From Spirochaetaceae bacterium (GTDB taxonomy: Bacteria > Spirochaetota > Spirochaetia > Treponematales > Rectinemataceae), in the NCBI GenBank assembly GCA_025355995.1, contig JANXYQ010000101.1, forward strand, positions 1 to 58,570: DNA of 58,570 nucleotides. Direction: 5' to 3'. Both the position numbers and the translations under genes were made by a program. The notes under the pieces were generated by a model. That model had not been told where the DNA came from. It made no database searches and saw nothing but the letters and a program-made list of their open reading frames with translations. The first letter of the stretch is position 1; each line of letters starts with the position of its first letter. Positions 36,811 through 45,145 of the stretch are shown one piece after another.

Positions 36811-37784
36811 ACAAGTACTCGATCATCCTCGGGAACCTGGGGAACACCTGCGACCGCTTCCTCTCGACCGGCTACAAGGATCAGCTCCCCAAGGCCGAGA
36901 TGATCCGCCAGGCCGCGGGCATACCGGGCGTCGAGGGAGTCGAGCTCGTCGGCACCTGGGACGTCACCCCGAAGAACGTAGACGAGGTCGGCTCCCTCCT
37001 CGCCAAGCACGGCCTGGCCTGCTCCTCGATCATCCCCGACCATTTCTCCCAAAAGCGCTGGGGCAAGGGGGCCTTCACCTCGAGGGACCCGTCGATCCGC
37101 GCCCAGGCCCTCGACGAGACCATGATCGCTGCCGAGATGGCGCGCACGCTCAAGTGCGGCCTCGTCAACCTCTGGCCCGGCCAGGACGGCTACGACTACG
37201 TCCTGCAGTCGGACTTCCGCGCCGAGCGCCGCTGGACCATCGAGGCCGTCGCGAAGGCCGCGAAAGCCTATCCCGACATCCGCTTCTCCCTTGAATACAA
37301 GCCCAAGGAGCCCCGCACGCACTCGACCTGGGCGCGCGCGGCCGATACCCTCCTCGTCGCCAAGGAGACCGGCATGCCCAACGTTGGCGTCACGATAGAC
37401 ACCGGCCACTCGCTCTCCGGCGGCGAGAACATGGCGGAGGCAGCCGTCATCCTCTCGGACTTCGGCAAGAAGCTATTCCACATGCACTTCAACGACAATT
37501 ACCGCTCCTGGGACGACGATATGATCGTCGGCTCGGTGCACTTCGCGGAGTTCGTGGAACTGATGTTCTGGCTAAAAGAGGTAGGCTACGAGGGCTGGTA
37601 CTCCATGGACCAGTACCCCTACCGCGAGGACGGAGAGGCGGCACTGAGAGCCAGCGTGGAATTCGTGCAGGGGGTCGAGGCTATGCTCGACGCCGCGGCG
37701 ATCGCCGAGCTTCGGGAGATCGTCGCCGCGGGTGACCCCATCCGCTCGACCAGGTGGATCCGCTCGCGGCTGTTCCGGAAATAA
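36807..37784 (+). CDS. Xylose isomerase-like TIM-barrel sugar isomerase/epimerase
   Basis: This 325-residue AP-endonuclease-2/xylose-isomerase-fold protein has metal-ligand blocks FSLEYKPKEPR (Glu), GVTIDTGHSL (Asp/His), LFHMHFND (His, Asp) and a late SMDQYPY in place of the usual Glu block. Relatives include short L-rhamnose- and tagatose-type isomerases. Its translation is coupled to the LacI gene. With the kinase, mutarotase and transporter it completes an uptake-isomerise-phosphorylate route. A phosphate aldolase is not present in the window. Confidence 0.87.
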   Translation: MNKYSIILGNLGNTCDRFLSTGYKDQLPKAEMIRQAAGIPGVEGVELVGTWDVTPKNVDEVGSLLAKHGLACSSIIPDHFSQKRWGKGAFTSRDPSIRAQALDETMIAAEMARTLKCGLVNLWPGQDGYDYVLQSDFRAERRWTIEAVAKAAKAYPDIRFSLEYKPKEPRTHSTWARAADTLLVAKETGMPNVGVTIDTGHSLSGGENMAEAAVILSDFGKKLFHMHFNDNYRSWDDDMIVGSVHFAEFVELMFWLKEVGYEGWYSMDQYPYREDGEAALRASVEFVQGVEAMLDAAAIAELREIVAAGDPIRSTRWIRSRLFRK

Positions 37785-37789
37785 GCCCG

Positions 37790-38221
37790 CTACCGGACCA
37801 CGCCCTTCTTGACTATCACGCAGCCGTAGGCCTTCTTCTCCGTGGTCGCGACCACGGCGTAGGCCTCCTTGGCCCTCGCGTAGAAGGCGAAGCGCTCGAC
37901 CTCCTCCACGGCTCCGTCCCCGCGCTCGTCGCGGCGGCGAACGATCGCGCGGACCTCGTCGTGGACGTCGGAAGGAGTCTTGTCCCCGGGTACGCGCTGC
38001 ATTACCGCCACCGGTCTCTCGACGTAGGTATCGAGGGGGAAGAGCTCGAGGATGGCGTCGAGGACCGCCGTCATCCGATGCCCGTCCGCGCGGACGAGCC
38101 GCCTCGCGGTACTCGCCGCCGGGTAGTTCGAGTCCCCGAGGACGAGCTCGTCGCCGTGGCCCATCTCGTGAAGGATCTTCAGGAGCTCGGGGGAGATGAT
38201 GTCCGGTATGCCTTTAAGCAT
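37790..38221 (-). CDS. RbsD/FucU-type sugar mutarotase
   Basis: This 143-residue protein has the family motifs HEMGHGDELVLGDSNYP (catalytic His22, Asp30). It interconverts sugar anomers after uptake. FucU-type length and the KKAYGCVIVKKGVV ending fit fucose-type rather than ribose-type enzymes, so a deoxy sugar is possible for the nearby transporter. It has AGGAGG 5 nt upstream of the ATG and overlaps the upstream TcdA-like gene by 8 nt. It ends 5 nt from the convergent isomerase. Confidence 0.9.
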   Translation of the reverse strand: MLKGIPDIISPELLKILHEMGHGDELVLGDSNYPAASTARRLVRADGHRMTAVLDAILELFPLDTYVERPVAVMQRVPGDKTPSDVHDEVRAIVRRRDERGDGAVEEVERFAFYARAKEAYAVVATTEKKAYGCVIVKKGVVR

Positions 38222-38990
38222 GATTGCCTCCTAATGGGATTATAGCGAGAGCGCGCACCACCACCGAGGCGGCGACCATCCCGAATACCGGCGGTACGAA
38301 GGAAATGGAGCCCGGGACGGCGCGGAATCCCTCGCAGGGGCAATCCGCCTCCCGCTTCGGGCAGATGCCCTCGTGCCGGCAATCCTTCCCGGCCCCGCGG
38401 ACGGCGATTGGCTCTTCCCTGGAGTAGACCACGTCGAGGCGGTCGACCCCAAGCCGCCGAAGCTCCCTGCGCATCACGCGGGCGAGGGGGCAGACCGAGG
38501 TCCGGTAGACGTCGGTCGCCTCGACGCGCGTCGGGTCGAGCTTGTTGCCGGCGCCCATGGCGCTGACGATGGGCACGCCGAGGGCCTTCGCGCGCAGCAC
38601 GACGGCTATCTTGGCCGACAGGGTGTCGATGGCGTCGACCACGTAGGAAAGGCCCGGGCCGACGAGGCGCTCCGCGGTGCCGGGGCCGAAGGTCTCCCGG
38701 CGGGCGTCTACCCTGGCCGAGGGATTGATATCGAGGATCCTATCGCGCATAGCCTCGACCTTGGGTTTCCCCAGGGTGCTCCGCATCGCGATTACCTGCC
38801 TGTTGACGTTGGTCGGGCCGATCGAGGCGTTGTCGACGAGCACGAGGCCGCCGACTCCCGCGCGCGCCAGGGCCTCCGCGGCGTACGAGCCCACCCCTCC
38901 CAGGCCCAGCACGGCTACGGTGCTCGCCTCGAGCCTGGCTAGGCCCTCCGGCCCGACGAGGAGCTCGGTCCTCGAGAACTCATTCGACAT
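38214..38990 (-). CDS. tcdA: ThiF/MoeB-family protein, TcdA-like tRNA t6A dehydratase
   Basis: This 258-residue E1-like adenylating enzyme has the ATP-binding GLGGVGS (29-35), NVNRQ (arginine finger region), VDAIDTLSAK and a C-terminal PGSISFVPP typical of TcdA/CsdL. TcdA cyclises threonylcarbamoyladenosine at tRNA position 37. A four-cysteine cluster (near CRHEGICPKREADCPC) may bind zinc. It is probably a housekeeping gene; overlap with the mutarotase is likely incidental. Confidence 0.9.
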   Translation of the reverse strand: MSNEFSRTELLVGPEGLARLEASTVAVLGLGGVGSYAAEALARAGVGGLVLVDNASIGPTNVNRQVIAMRSTLGKPKVEAMRDRILDINPSARVDARRETFGPGTAERLVGPGLSYVVDAIDTLSAKIAVVLRAKALGVPIVSAMGAGNKLDPTRVEATDVYRTSVCPLARVMRRELRRLGVDRLDVVYSREEPIAVRGAGKDCRHEGICPKREADCPCEGFRAVPGSISFVPPVFGMVAASVVVRALAIIPLGGNHA

Positions 38991-39041
38991 TGCGGGGCCG
39001 ATTGTGGCCTGGCCCCGGCGGAATGGTCAATGAAGGGATGG

Positions 39042-39260
39042 CTAGTTATTCGAATTATCCAACTCGTCCCGATAGAGCCCCTCGAGTCGCTCCTTCAGCT
39101 TCCAGCCGTCCGGGTCCAGGTATTCCTCATCGTCCACATTGGCCCAATACGCGACCGCGTTCAGGCTTTCGACGATGATACGGAGATCGTTTAGGTTGAG
39201 GTCGAGATTGAGCGACTTCTTGAGAATTCTATCCATTTCGCTGATGCTAAATGTTGTCAT
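39042..39260 (-). CDS. Small protein of unknown function
   Basis: This 72-residue acidic protein begins MTTFSISEMDRILKK. I chose the ATG at 39260 because GAGGTGG lies about 6 nt upstream; an ATG five codons earlier abuts its own purine tract. The pattern NLDLNLNDLRIIVESLNAVAYW followed by WKLKERLEGLYRDEL suggests two or three amphipathic helices. I do not recognise a family. It is AT-richer than its neighbours and is followed upstream by an AT-rich gap, so it may be acquired DNA. Confidence 0.6.
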   Translation of the reverse strand: MTTFSISEMDRILKKSLNLDLNLNDLRIIVESLNAVAYWANVDDEEYLDPDGWKLKERLEGLYRDELDNSNN

Positions 39261-39489
39261 ACCAGCCCACCTCATCTCCTAATATGCAATTCTCATGCCA
39301 GTAATCAGAAATGACGGAGATAAATATTCTCTTATATTGTAATGCAATACCAGCAGCTGCAATAGGAATAATGTGCATATCTCATATTCTAGTTCCATTA
39401 TCGTAATATATCATTACACTATTGAATAAAGTTGTATTTATTTGATCGGGTATACGATCGAAGCAATCACGTCTCGCAGGAGCAGAAAT
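39261..39489. other. AT-rich gene-free spacer
   Basis: This stretch lies between the small unknown gene and ridA. It is clearly AT-rich in a GC-rich region. It contains a short inverted repeat GTAAT-ATATC-ATTAC near 39405-39419 but no confident promoter that I could place for either divergent gene. Confidence 0.5.
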
Positions 39490-39870
39490 ATGCCAAGGAA
39501 AGCCATCACCGCCGAAGGCGCCGCCGCGATCGGCCCCTATTCGCACGCAGTCGACTCGGAGGGGCTAGTCTTCCTATCGGGCCAGACGCCGATCGATCCC
39601 GCCACGGGGAAGCTGGTCCGAGGGGATATCGGCGCGCAGGCCGCGCAGAGCTTCCGCAACCTCCTCGGGGTCCTGTCGGCCGCGGGCCTGAGTCCCGAGG
39701 ACGTCGTCAAGGTCAACGTATACCTGGCGGACATGGCCGATTTCCCTGGGATGAATGCGGTCTACGAGCGGCAGTTCGCCGCGCCTTATCCCGCCCGCAC
39801 GACTATCGGCGTCGCCTCGCTGCCCCTGGGCGCGAGGATAGAGATCGAGCTCATAGCCCGGCGGTCATGA
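39490..39870 (+). CDS. ridA: RidA-family enamine/imine deaminase
   Basis: This 126-residue YjgF/YER057c/UK114 protein has catalytic Arg103 in ARTTIGVASLP, Gly31 in LSGQTP, and IEIE with Glu118/120. It hydrolyses reactive 2-aminoacrylate to pyruvate and ammonia. The ATG at 39490 has AGGAG 7 nt upstream and gives the standard N-terminus. It appears to be a single gene. Confidence 0.95.
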   Translation: MPRKAITAEGAAAIGPYSHAVDSEGLVFLSGQTPIDPATGKLVRGDIGAQAAQSFRNLLGVLSAAGLSPEDVVKVNVYLADMADFPGMNAVYERQFAAPYPARTTIGVASLPLGARIEIELIARRS

Positions 39871-39924
39871 GGGCGTCGCCCGGGCTTCATTGCAATCGGG
39901 CCCGCCGCGAATATACTTCACGCA

Positions 39925-41106
39925 ATGGGAACCGAGCAGGACCCGCCCGCGACGCTGGCGATGGACGGCCCTAGGGCGCGGCTCGCACTCAGGCTCATCT
40001 GCTCCCTCAGCGCGGGGGGCGTCGGCATCATCCTGCTGGCCGACGCGCTCAATGGCTTCTCGAGGAATTTCATCGCCATCGCCCTGATGTTCGCCGCCTT
40101 GGCCGGCTGCGCGGCGATGAGCGGCTTCAGGGCCTTGTCTCGCCTTACCGCCGCGGTTTTCCCCGCCGTCGTACTCGCGTTCCTCGTCCTCGTCTTGGCG
40201 ACCGGCAGCGGTATCCACGATCCTACCTCCCCCGCCTTCATCGTCGTCATCCTCGTGGCGACCCTCTTCCTCGGCAAGCGCGGCGCCATCGCCTACACGG
40301 GGCTGTCGATGCTCGCCTCCGGGATAGTGATCGGCCTCGACATACTGAGGCTCCTCGACAACCCGTTTCATTCCAACTGGGGCACGCTGGTCGCGTTCTG
40401 GGTCGTGACGGCGCTCGGCGGCACGCTTCTTTGGTTCCTGCTCGGCGAGCTGGAGCGCAAGACCCTGCGCGAGGCGGCGGCCGCCTCGAAGGTCCTGGCC
40501 CTCAACGAGGCGCTGGAGCGGCGCGTCGAGGAAAAGGATTTCCTGCTTAGGGAGCTCCAACACCGGGTCAAGAACAACCTGCAACAGCTCGCCGCGCTCG
40601 TGTCCATAGACTCGGGCGCCCCGGACGAGGGCGCGGAATCCTTCAGGCGCGCGGCCGAGCGCAGGATCCAGGCTATGGCCGACCTCTATGACCTCGGCTC
40701 GGCCGGCGACAAGGCCTCCGAGGTCCTCATCGGCGCCTACCTCGAGACAGTCTGCCGATCCGCCCTACCGCAGCGCCGCGCAGGCCCCCTGGACCTCGAC
40801 CTCGATCCAGGAGCCAGGGCGCCGATGGACAAGGCCCTGCTCGCCGGCCTCCTCGTCGCCGAACTCGTCTCCGCCGCCCAGCCCAGCGCGGTGCGCCTCT
40901 CGGTGCGCGAGGAGGCCAACGGCGCCTGGATCGGGATCGAGCTCTCCGAATCGTCGATGGACATCGCGGCGCTGATCGCGAACTCAGGCCACAGCCTGTT
41001 CGGCATACTCGAGGACGAGCTGGGGGCGGCGGTCTCCATCGACCTCGAGGGCAGTCGAATAGCGGCGACCTTCCTCCTCGCGAGGGAAGGCAATGAGCGC
41101 GGATAA
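39925..41106 (+). CDS. Membrane HisKA_2-type kinase with degenerate ATPase domain
   Basis: This 393-residue protein has five or six N-terminal membrane helices (about 20-172), a coiled linker and a HisKA_2 block LQHRVKNNLQQL (His213). The ATPase domain is decayed: the N-box reads AELVSAA (312-318) where active kinases have NELVTNA, and no DxGxG box is visible in GIELSESSMDIAAL. It probably does not bind ATP normally and may act as a partner or phosphoacceptor for the intact kinase at 41686. No ribosome site is visible before its ATG. Confidence 0.8.
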   Translation: MGTEQDPPATLAMDGPRARLALRLICSLSAGGVGIILLADALNGFSRNFIAIALMFAALAGCAAMSGFRALSRLTAAVFPAVVLAFLVLVLATGSGIHDPTSPAFIVVILVATLFLGKRGAIAYTGLSMLASGIVIGLDILRLLDNPFHSNWGTLVAFWVVTALGGTLLWFLLGELERKTLREAAAASKVLALNEALERRVEEKDFLLRELQHRVKNNLQQLAALVSIDSGAPDEGAESFRRAAERRIQAMADLYDLGSAGDKASEVLIGAYLETVCRSALPQRRAGPLDLDLDPGARAPMDKALLAGLLVAELVSAAQPSAVRLSVREEANGAWIGIELSESSMDIAALIANSGHSLFGILEDELGAAVSIDLEGSRIAATFLLAREGNERG

Positions 41107-41128
41107 TCCCCATAGGAGGAATGGTGGT

Positions 41129-41689
41129 ATGTCAGGAATACGATTCCAGCACAGGATTCTCCTCGGCCTTGCCCTCGCCTGGGCGGCGGCCTTCGCCGTC
41201 GCCCAGGGCTCGGAAAAGGCCGCTATAGATGCGATACGCCTGCCCGCCGGCCTATCGGCCGCGACCGCGGACCTGAGGATCGGCGGCGCGATCCGCGGCG
41301 GATCCGCCGTCCTCCTGGACGCGGCCGCCGTAAAGACCTTTCCGGCACGGAGCTTCACCTGCGTAGATCCCTGGGACGGCAAGGAGCACCGGTTCGTCGG
41401 CGCCCTCCTCTCCGACATCATGTACAGGGTCGGCATCGACGAGTCCGTGACGCGAATCACCATCTTCGCGAAGAACAAGTACAGCATTCCGATCCGCCGC
41501 TCCGACTATGAGAAATTCGGCTACATCCTCGCGTGGATGATGGACGGTGACCTTTTCGCCGAGGATAAAGCGACGAAGAACCGCGGTACTTTCATAATCG
41601 CGATCAATTTCGCCAAGTACCCGGAGCTCGATCCGCAGCTCTACAAGCACCAGCTCGTCTGGCAAGCCTGCGAAATCATCGCCGAATGA
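41129..41689 (+). CDS. Secreted protein with molybdopterin-oxidoreductase-like fold
   Basis: This 186-residue protein has a signal peptide (RILLGLALAWAAAFAVAQG). The mature part (ADLRIGGAI, VKTFPARSFTCVDPWDGKEHRFVGALLSDIMYRVG, YSIPIRRSDYEKFGYILAW, KHQLVWQACEI) resembles the sulfite-oxidase-type fold found in short periplasmic proteins next to kinases. Key cofactor residues are not evident, so it is more likely a sensor than an enzyme. I chose the ATG at 41129 with AGGAGG 9 nt upstream. It overlaps the next kinase as ATGA. Confidence 0.7.
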   Translation: MSGIRFQHRILLGLALAWAAAFAVAQGSEKAAIDAIRLPAGLSAATADLRIGGAIRGGSAVLLDAAAVKTFPARSFTCVDPWDGKEHRFVGALLSDIMYRVGIDESVTRITIFAKNKYSIPIRRSDYEKFGYILAWMMDGDLFAEDKATKNRGTFIIAINFAKYPELDPQLYKHQLVWQACEIIAE

Positions 41690-43122
41690 GCGAGGGAAAC
41701 GGCCACGGCGCCAAACGCAAACGGGAAACAGCGCTCCGGTACTCTTTCTTCGTGGTCCTCGCCTGCCTGGCCGTCTTTATCGTCCTCGCCTATGTGGGGA
41801 ATCTCCAGCTCGCGTCGCAGATCGACGAGGATCGAGCGGCCTTCGAGCGGAATATCTACGAACAGAGCACCTCCCTCAATCGCGTGGTATTCGCCGTCTA
41901 CGACCTCCTCCGCCACTCGACCGATGATGGCGGTAACGCCGGTTTCGCGGGCATCGTGAGGCTCGGGCAGGCGGCCCTGAACAACGCCGCCATACCCGCC
42001 ATCATCGAGCCTTCCTTCCTCTCGCCCTTCCTGGGAGACGATCCACTCTTCCTCGCGGAGCGGGCGGCGAAATCGAACGAGCGGTACCTCGAGCGCGTCG
42101 GGAGCCTGACCGCGCTCCTGGCTGCAGCCGAAGCGTCGGGCAATACCGAGGAAGGCCGGACGAGGCTGGGGGCCTTCCTCGCGCCCGCCGCCGGCTTCAT
42201 GGAAGAGCTCCGGGACCGTTCGATGCTGTACATCCAGATAGAGGGAGCCTATCATTCCGCGAATCGGGGGAACCTCGCGCGCCTCCATTCCCGCATATCG
42301 ACGAACCTGGCGGAGTTCTCGATCATCACCGTCCTGCTCATAGTCATCTCCATGCTCTTCTTCCGCTCGCGGATGACCATCGAACGCGAAATCAAGGCGC
42401 ACCGAGACCACCTGGCCGAGTTGGTGGCCGAGAGGACCGACGAGCTGGGCGCGACGAATTCGCGACTGCGAGCCGCGCTCGGCGAGAAGGAAGTCCTCCT
42501 CAAGGAGGTGTACCACCGCGTGAAGAACAACCTCGCCATCGTCGCGAGCCTGATCTCGCTTCAGCAGACCGAGGCCAAGCCCGAAAACCTCGAGGAAGCC
42601 TTCGACGGCCTTAGCAAGCGCGTGGGGGCGATCTCGCTGATACACGAGCGTCTCTACCGCAGCGCGGACCTGTCGAGCATCGCCTTCAGGGACTACGTGG
42701 GGGAGCTCAGCCGGACCCTGATCTATTCCCTGTCCCGGAATCCGGCGGCCATCGCGCTGGACCTCTCCGGCTCCGACGCGAATTTCGGTCCGGACATCCT
42801 GGTCCCGCTCGGCCTCATCATCACCGAGCTCGTGACGAATTCGCTGAAATACGCCTTCAAGGGACGGCCGGGGGGTAGGATCGGGATCTCCCTCGCCGAG
42901 ACGGGCGAAGGTTTCGTCCTCGAGGTCCGGGACGACGGGACGCCGCCCGCCGACAGGAGGACCATACTAGAGAGCAAGTCCCTGGGCGCCATCCTCGTGA
43001 CCAGCCTCGTGGCGCAGATAGGGGGCAGCCTGGAGCTCGAGCTGTCCGGCGGGACCCGCGCGATCATACGCTTCCCCTACGAGCCAGTCGGGCCGGGCGA
43101 GCGGGCCTTCGCGGCCACATAG
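41686..43122 (+). CDS. Membrane HisKA_2-type sensor histidine kinase
   Basis: This 478-residue kinase has helices at about 20-40 and 212-226 around an extracytoplasmic sensor domain and a short coiled coil. HisKA_2 has His277 in EVYHRVKNNLAIVASL. The ATPase domain is intact (ITELVTNSLKYAF with Asn385, VRDDGTPP, SLGAILVTSLVAQIGG). It is translationally coupled to the secreted protein upstream, which makes that protein a candidate ligand-sensing subunit. No response regulator is adjacent. The 3' end overlaps a convergent gene by 46 nt. Confidence 0.88.
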   Translation: MSEGNGHGAKRKRETALRYSFFVVLACLAVFIVLAYVGNLQLASQIDEDRAAFERNIYEQSTSLNRVVFAVYDLLRHSTDDGGNAGFAGIVRLGQAALNNAAIPAIIEPSFLSPFLGDDPLFLAERAAKSNERYLERVGSLTALLAAAEASGNTEEGRTRLGAFLAPAAGFMEELRDRSMLYIQIEGAYHSANRGNLARLHSRISTNLAEFSIITVLLIVISMLFFRSRMTIEREIKAHRDHLAELVAERTDELGATNSRLRAALGEKEVLLKEVYHRVKNNLAIVASLISLQQTEAKPENLEEAFDGLSKRVGAISLIHERLYRSADLSSIAFRDYVGELSRTLIYSLSRNPAAIALDLSGSDANFGPDILVPLGLIITELVTNSLKYAFKGRPGGRIGISLAETGEGFVLEVRDDGTPPADRRTILESKSLGAILVTSLVAQIGGSLELELSGGTRAIIRFPYEPVGPGERAFAAT

Positions 43123-43856
43123 GCCTTGCGTCTCCCGTCCTTGGGGCCCTCCACGAGGAGGCCCGCGCGGGCGAGGCAGTAGAGTATCTTCCGCGCCCTA
43201 TCGGAGCCGATGTCGAGGGCCTCGCCGAGGGCGGCCGAGGTCCAGGGAGGGATGAGCGACTTCGGGATTAGGGCGAGCCACTGGCCTCGCGTCCGGAAGG
43301 AGCGGGAGGAGAGGACCTCGACGAGCTCGCGGTCGACGGTCCTGTCCCCCTTCCTTCGCCACGAGCCGGAGCCGTCGCGAGTCTTGGTCTCCGCGGTCCT
43401 CACGAGCAGGACCTCGATGGTCACGTTGCGCGACGCGATCAGCCCCGCGGCCTTCACGAGCTCGTCGAAGAGGCTGTACAGATCCCCGTGCTTCGGGCTC
43501 TTGCGCACGGAGAGGAGCTCTTGGGTCTTCGGGTCGAGGCGGCGGATCTCCCGTTCGACCGATACAGGGTGGACGACGCGGACGCGATGGCCCGCCGCGG
43601 CGAGCGCGAGGACCTTGGGCACTATCTTCCCGAGGCTCCCGGTCTGCACCTCGACGAGCTCCCCGTCCGCGCGCACGAGGTCGACCACCTTCCCGCCCAC
43701 CAGGGCCTCGAGGCGGTCCCCCGGTCCCGCGAGCCGCGCCTTCAGCGCGGAGTGGAGACTGTGCTCGGAGTACAGGTTGATTCCCGATCGTTCGGCCACG
43801 AGGGCGGCGCGCGGCGGCGCCGCGCCGCTGAGGCTCGCCTTAGCCAATAATCCCAT
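43077..43856 (-). CDS. Conserved protein, nuclease-like N-terminus with winged-helix C-terminus
   Basis: This 259-residue protein has the segments INLYSEHSLHSALKA, GGKVVDLVRADGELVEVQT and LGKIVPKVLALAAAGHRVRVVHPV, which resemble a PD-(D/E)xK-like fold (Asp in VDLV, Glu-x-Gln in EVQT). The C-terminal part (SAALGEALDIGSDRARKILYCLARAGLL) looks like a winged helix. I recall similar conserved hypothetical proteins from treponemes. The start at 43856 begins at the conserved region; the longer frame upstream is antisense-free but runs out of phase through the kinase gene and is rejected. Confidence 0.75.
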   Translation of the reverse strand: MGLLAKASLSGAAPPRAALVAERSGINLYSEHSLHSALKARLAGPGDRLEALVGGKVVDLVRADGELVEVQTGSLGKIVPKVLALAAAGHRVRVVHPVSVEREIRRLDPKTQELLSVRKSPKHGDLYSLFDELVKAAGLIASRNVTIEVLLVRTAETKTRDGSGSWRRKGDRTVDRELVEVLSSRSFRTRGQWLALIPKSLIPPWTSAALGEALDIGSDRARKILYCLARAGLLVEGPKDGRRKAYVAAKARSPGPTGS

Positions 43857-43888
43857 GCGCCCAGTATGCACGACGCGAGACCGCGAGG

Positions 43889-45133
43889 CTACGCGCCGCC
43901 GACCTGATCGAGCCAGTCGTCGCGGTACGAGCGCACCTTCTCGCGCTTCTCCCCGGGCTTCGACTCGTAGTAGGTCCCGCCGAGGAAGCTCAGGGTGAAG
44001 GCGCCGGCGGCTATGCCCCAGGACAGGGCCCCCGCGAGGTCGAGGCTCCCCTCGACGGCGCGGCCCGCCTTGAGCTGCAGCGCGAGGGAGGCGAGGATGC
44101 CGCCCGCGAAGGCGTCGCCGCAGCCGGTCGTATCCCCCCGCGGGGAGGAAGGATCGGATCGCGCCCGCGCGGCGCGCCCGCTTACCGGGAACTCCCGCGC
44201 CGGGAAAGGCGCGAAGCGGCCCAACCCCGACCAGGCGACCACCGGATCGCCTCCCCGCGACACGACGAAGGCGCCGACGCCGCTGCCCTCGAAGAAGCGG
44301 AGCGCCGACGCGAAGTCGCGCTCGCCCGAGAGGCGGAGCGCCTCGTCTCTGTCCATGACGAGGAGGTCGCAGGACTCGTAGGATTCGCGGGGCCCCGGCG
44401 AAGGTCCGCCAACAGGTAAAGTTCCGCCGATAGGCGCGGGGCCGCCGAGGGGCCAGGCGCCGATGGGGTCGCGGCGCTCTGCGCGGAAGTCGAAGACGGT
44501 GTTGACGAAGGTCAGCGCGCCGCGCGAGCGCGCGAGGGCGAGGACGCCGGGCAGGCCCTCGTGGAGGCCGGGCACGAGGGCGGTTCCGCCTAACGCGACG
44601 AGATCGGCATCGAAGAAGCCCTCGCCCAAGTCCGAGGGGAGGAAGCGTTCCGCCGCGCCTATGTCGTTGACGAAGCAGCGCTCCCCCCGGCCGGAGTCCC
44701 AGAGCGGGTCCGAGAGGACGAAGGTCGAGGGAGTGCGGCCGGGCAGGGTCCGGAGTCTCGACGCGTCGAGGGGAGTGCGGGCGAGCTTCTCGCGGAGGTC
44801 CCGCCCTATGCCGTCGTCGCCCGTCGCGCCCGAGAAGGCGACGGGTATCCCCTCGCCCTCGAGCATCTGCGCCGCGTGGACGAGGGCGACGACCGAGGGG
44901 CCGCCGACATTCAGGGCGGGAGGGACCGACCCCGCGATGGCGGGAAGGATGTCGGAGAAGGGCCGTCCCGTGAAGAGCTCGGCGTCCTCGGCGAACACCA
45001 GGCGCCCCGGAGACAGGCCGCCGTCGCCCTCGCGGCGCGAGCGCACCCAGGCGAAGGCAGCCGACGAGAAGTCGGCCTTGGGATACAGGATGTCCATGAG
45101 GCAGCAACCCGCCCCCGCAATTCGTACCGGCAT
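43889..45133 (-). CDS. PfkB-family carbohydrate kinase
   Basis: This 414-residue kinase has an N-terminal GAGCCLMDILYP, the substrate block NVGGPSVVALVHAAQML, and the anion-hole motif GDTTGCGDAFAGG with the catalytic aspartate. It carries extra low-complexity loops (PLGGPAPIGGTLPVGGPSP) and is longer than the usual 300-330 residues. It lies 12 nt downstream of the lyxose-isomerase-like gene, so the pair probably converts an aldose to a ketose phosphate. Confidence 0.87.
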   Translation of the reverse strand: MPVRIAGAGCCLMDILYPKADFSSAAFAWVRSRREGDGGLSPGRLVFAEDAELFTGRPFSDILPAIAGSVPPALNVGGPSVVALVHAAQMLEGEGIPVAFSGATGDDGIGRDLREKLARTPLDASRLRTLPGRTPSTFVLSDPLWDSGRGERCFVNDIGAAERFLPSDLGEGFFDADLVALGGTALVPGLHEGLPGVLALARSRGALTFVNTVFDFRAERRDPIGAWPLGGPAPIGGTLPVGGPSPGPRESYESCDLLVMDRDEALRLSGERDFASALRFFEGSGVGAFVVSRGGDPVVAWSGLGRFAPFPAREFPVSGRAARARSDPSSPRGDTTGCGDAFAGGILASLALQLKAGRAVEGSLDLAGALSWGIAAGAFTLSFLGGTYYESKPGEKREKVRSYRDDWLDQVGGA

Positions 45134-45145
45134 GAGTACCGCCTA

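Noticed and set aside
38214-38221. 8-nt overlap of tcdA and the mutarotase as evidence of a functional link
   Set aside because: The mutarotase has its own strong ribosome site and the functions are unrelated; compact packing explains the overlap.
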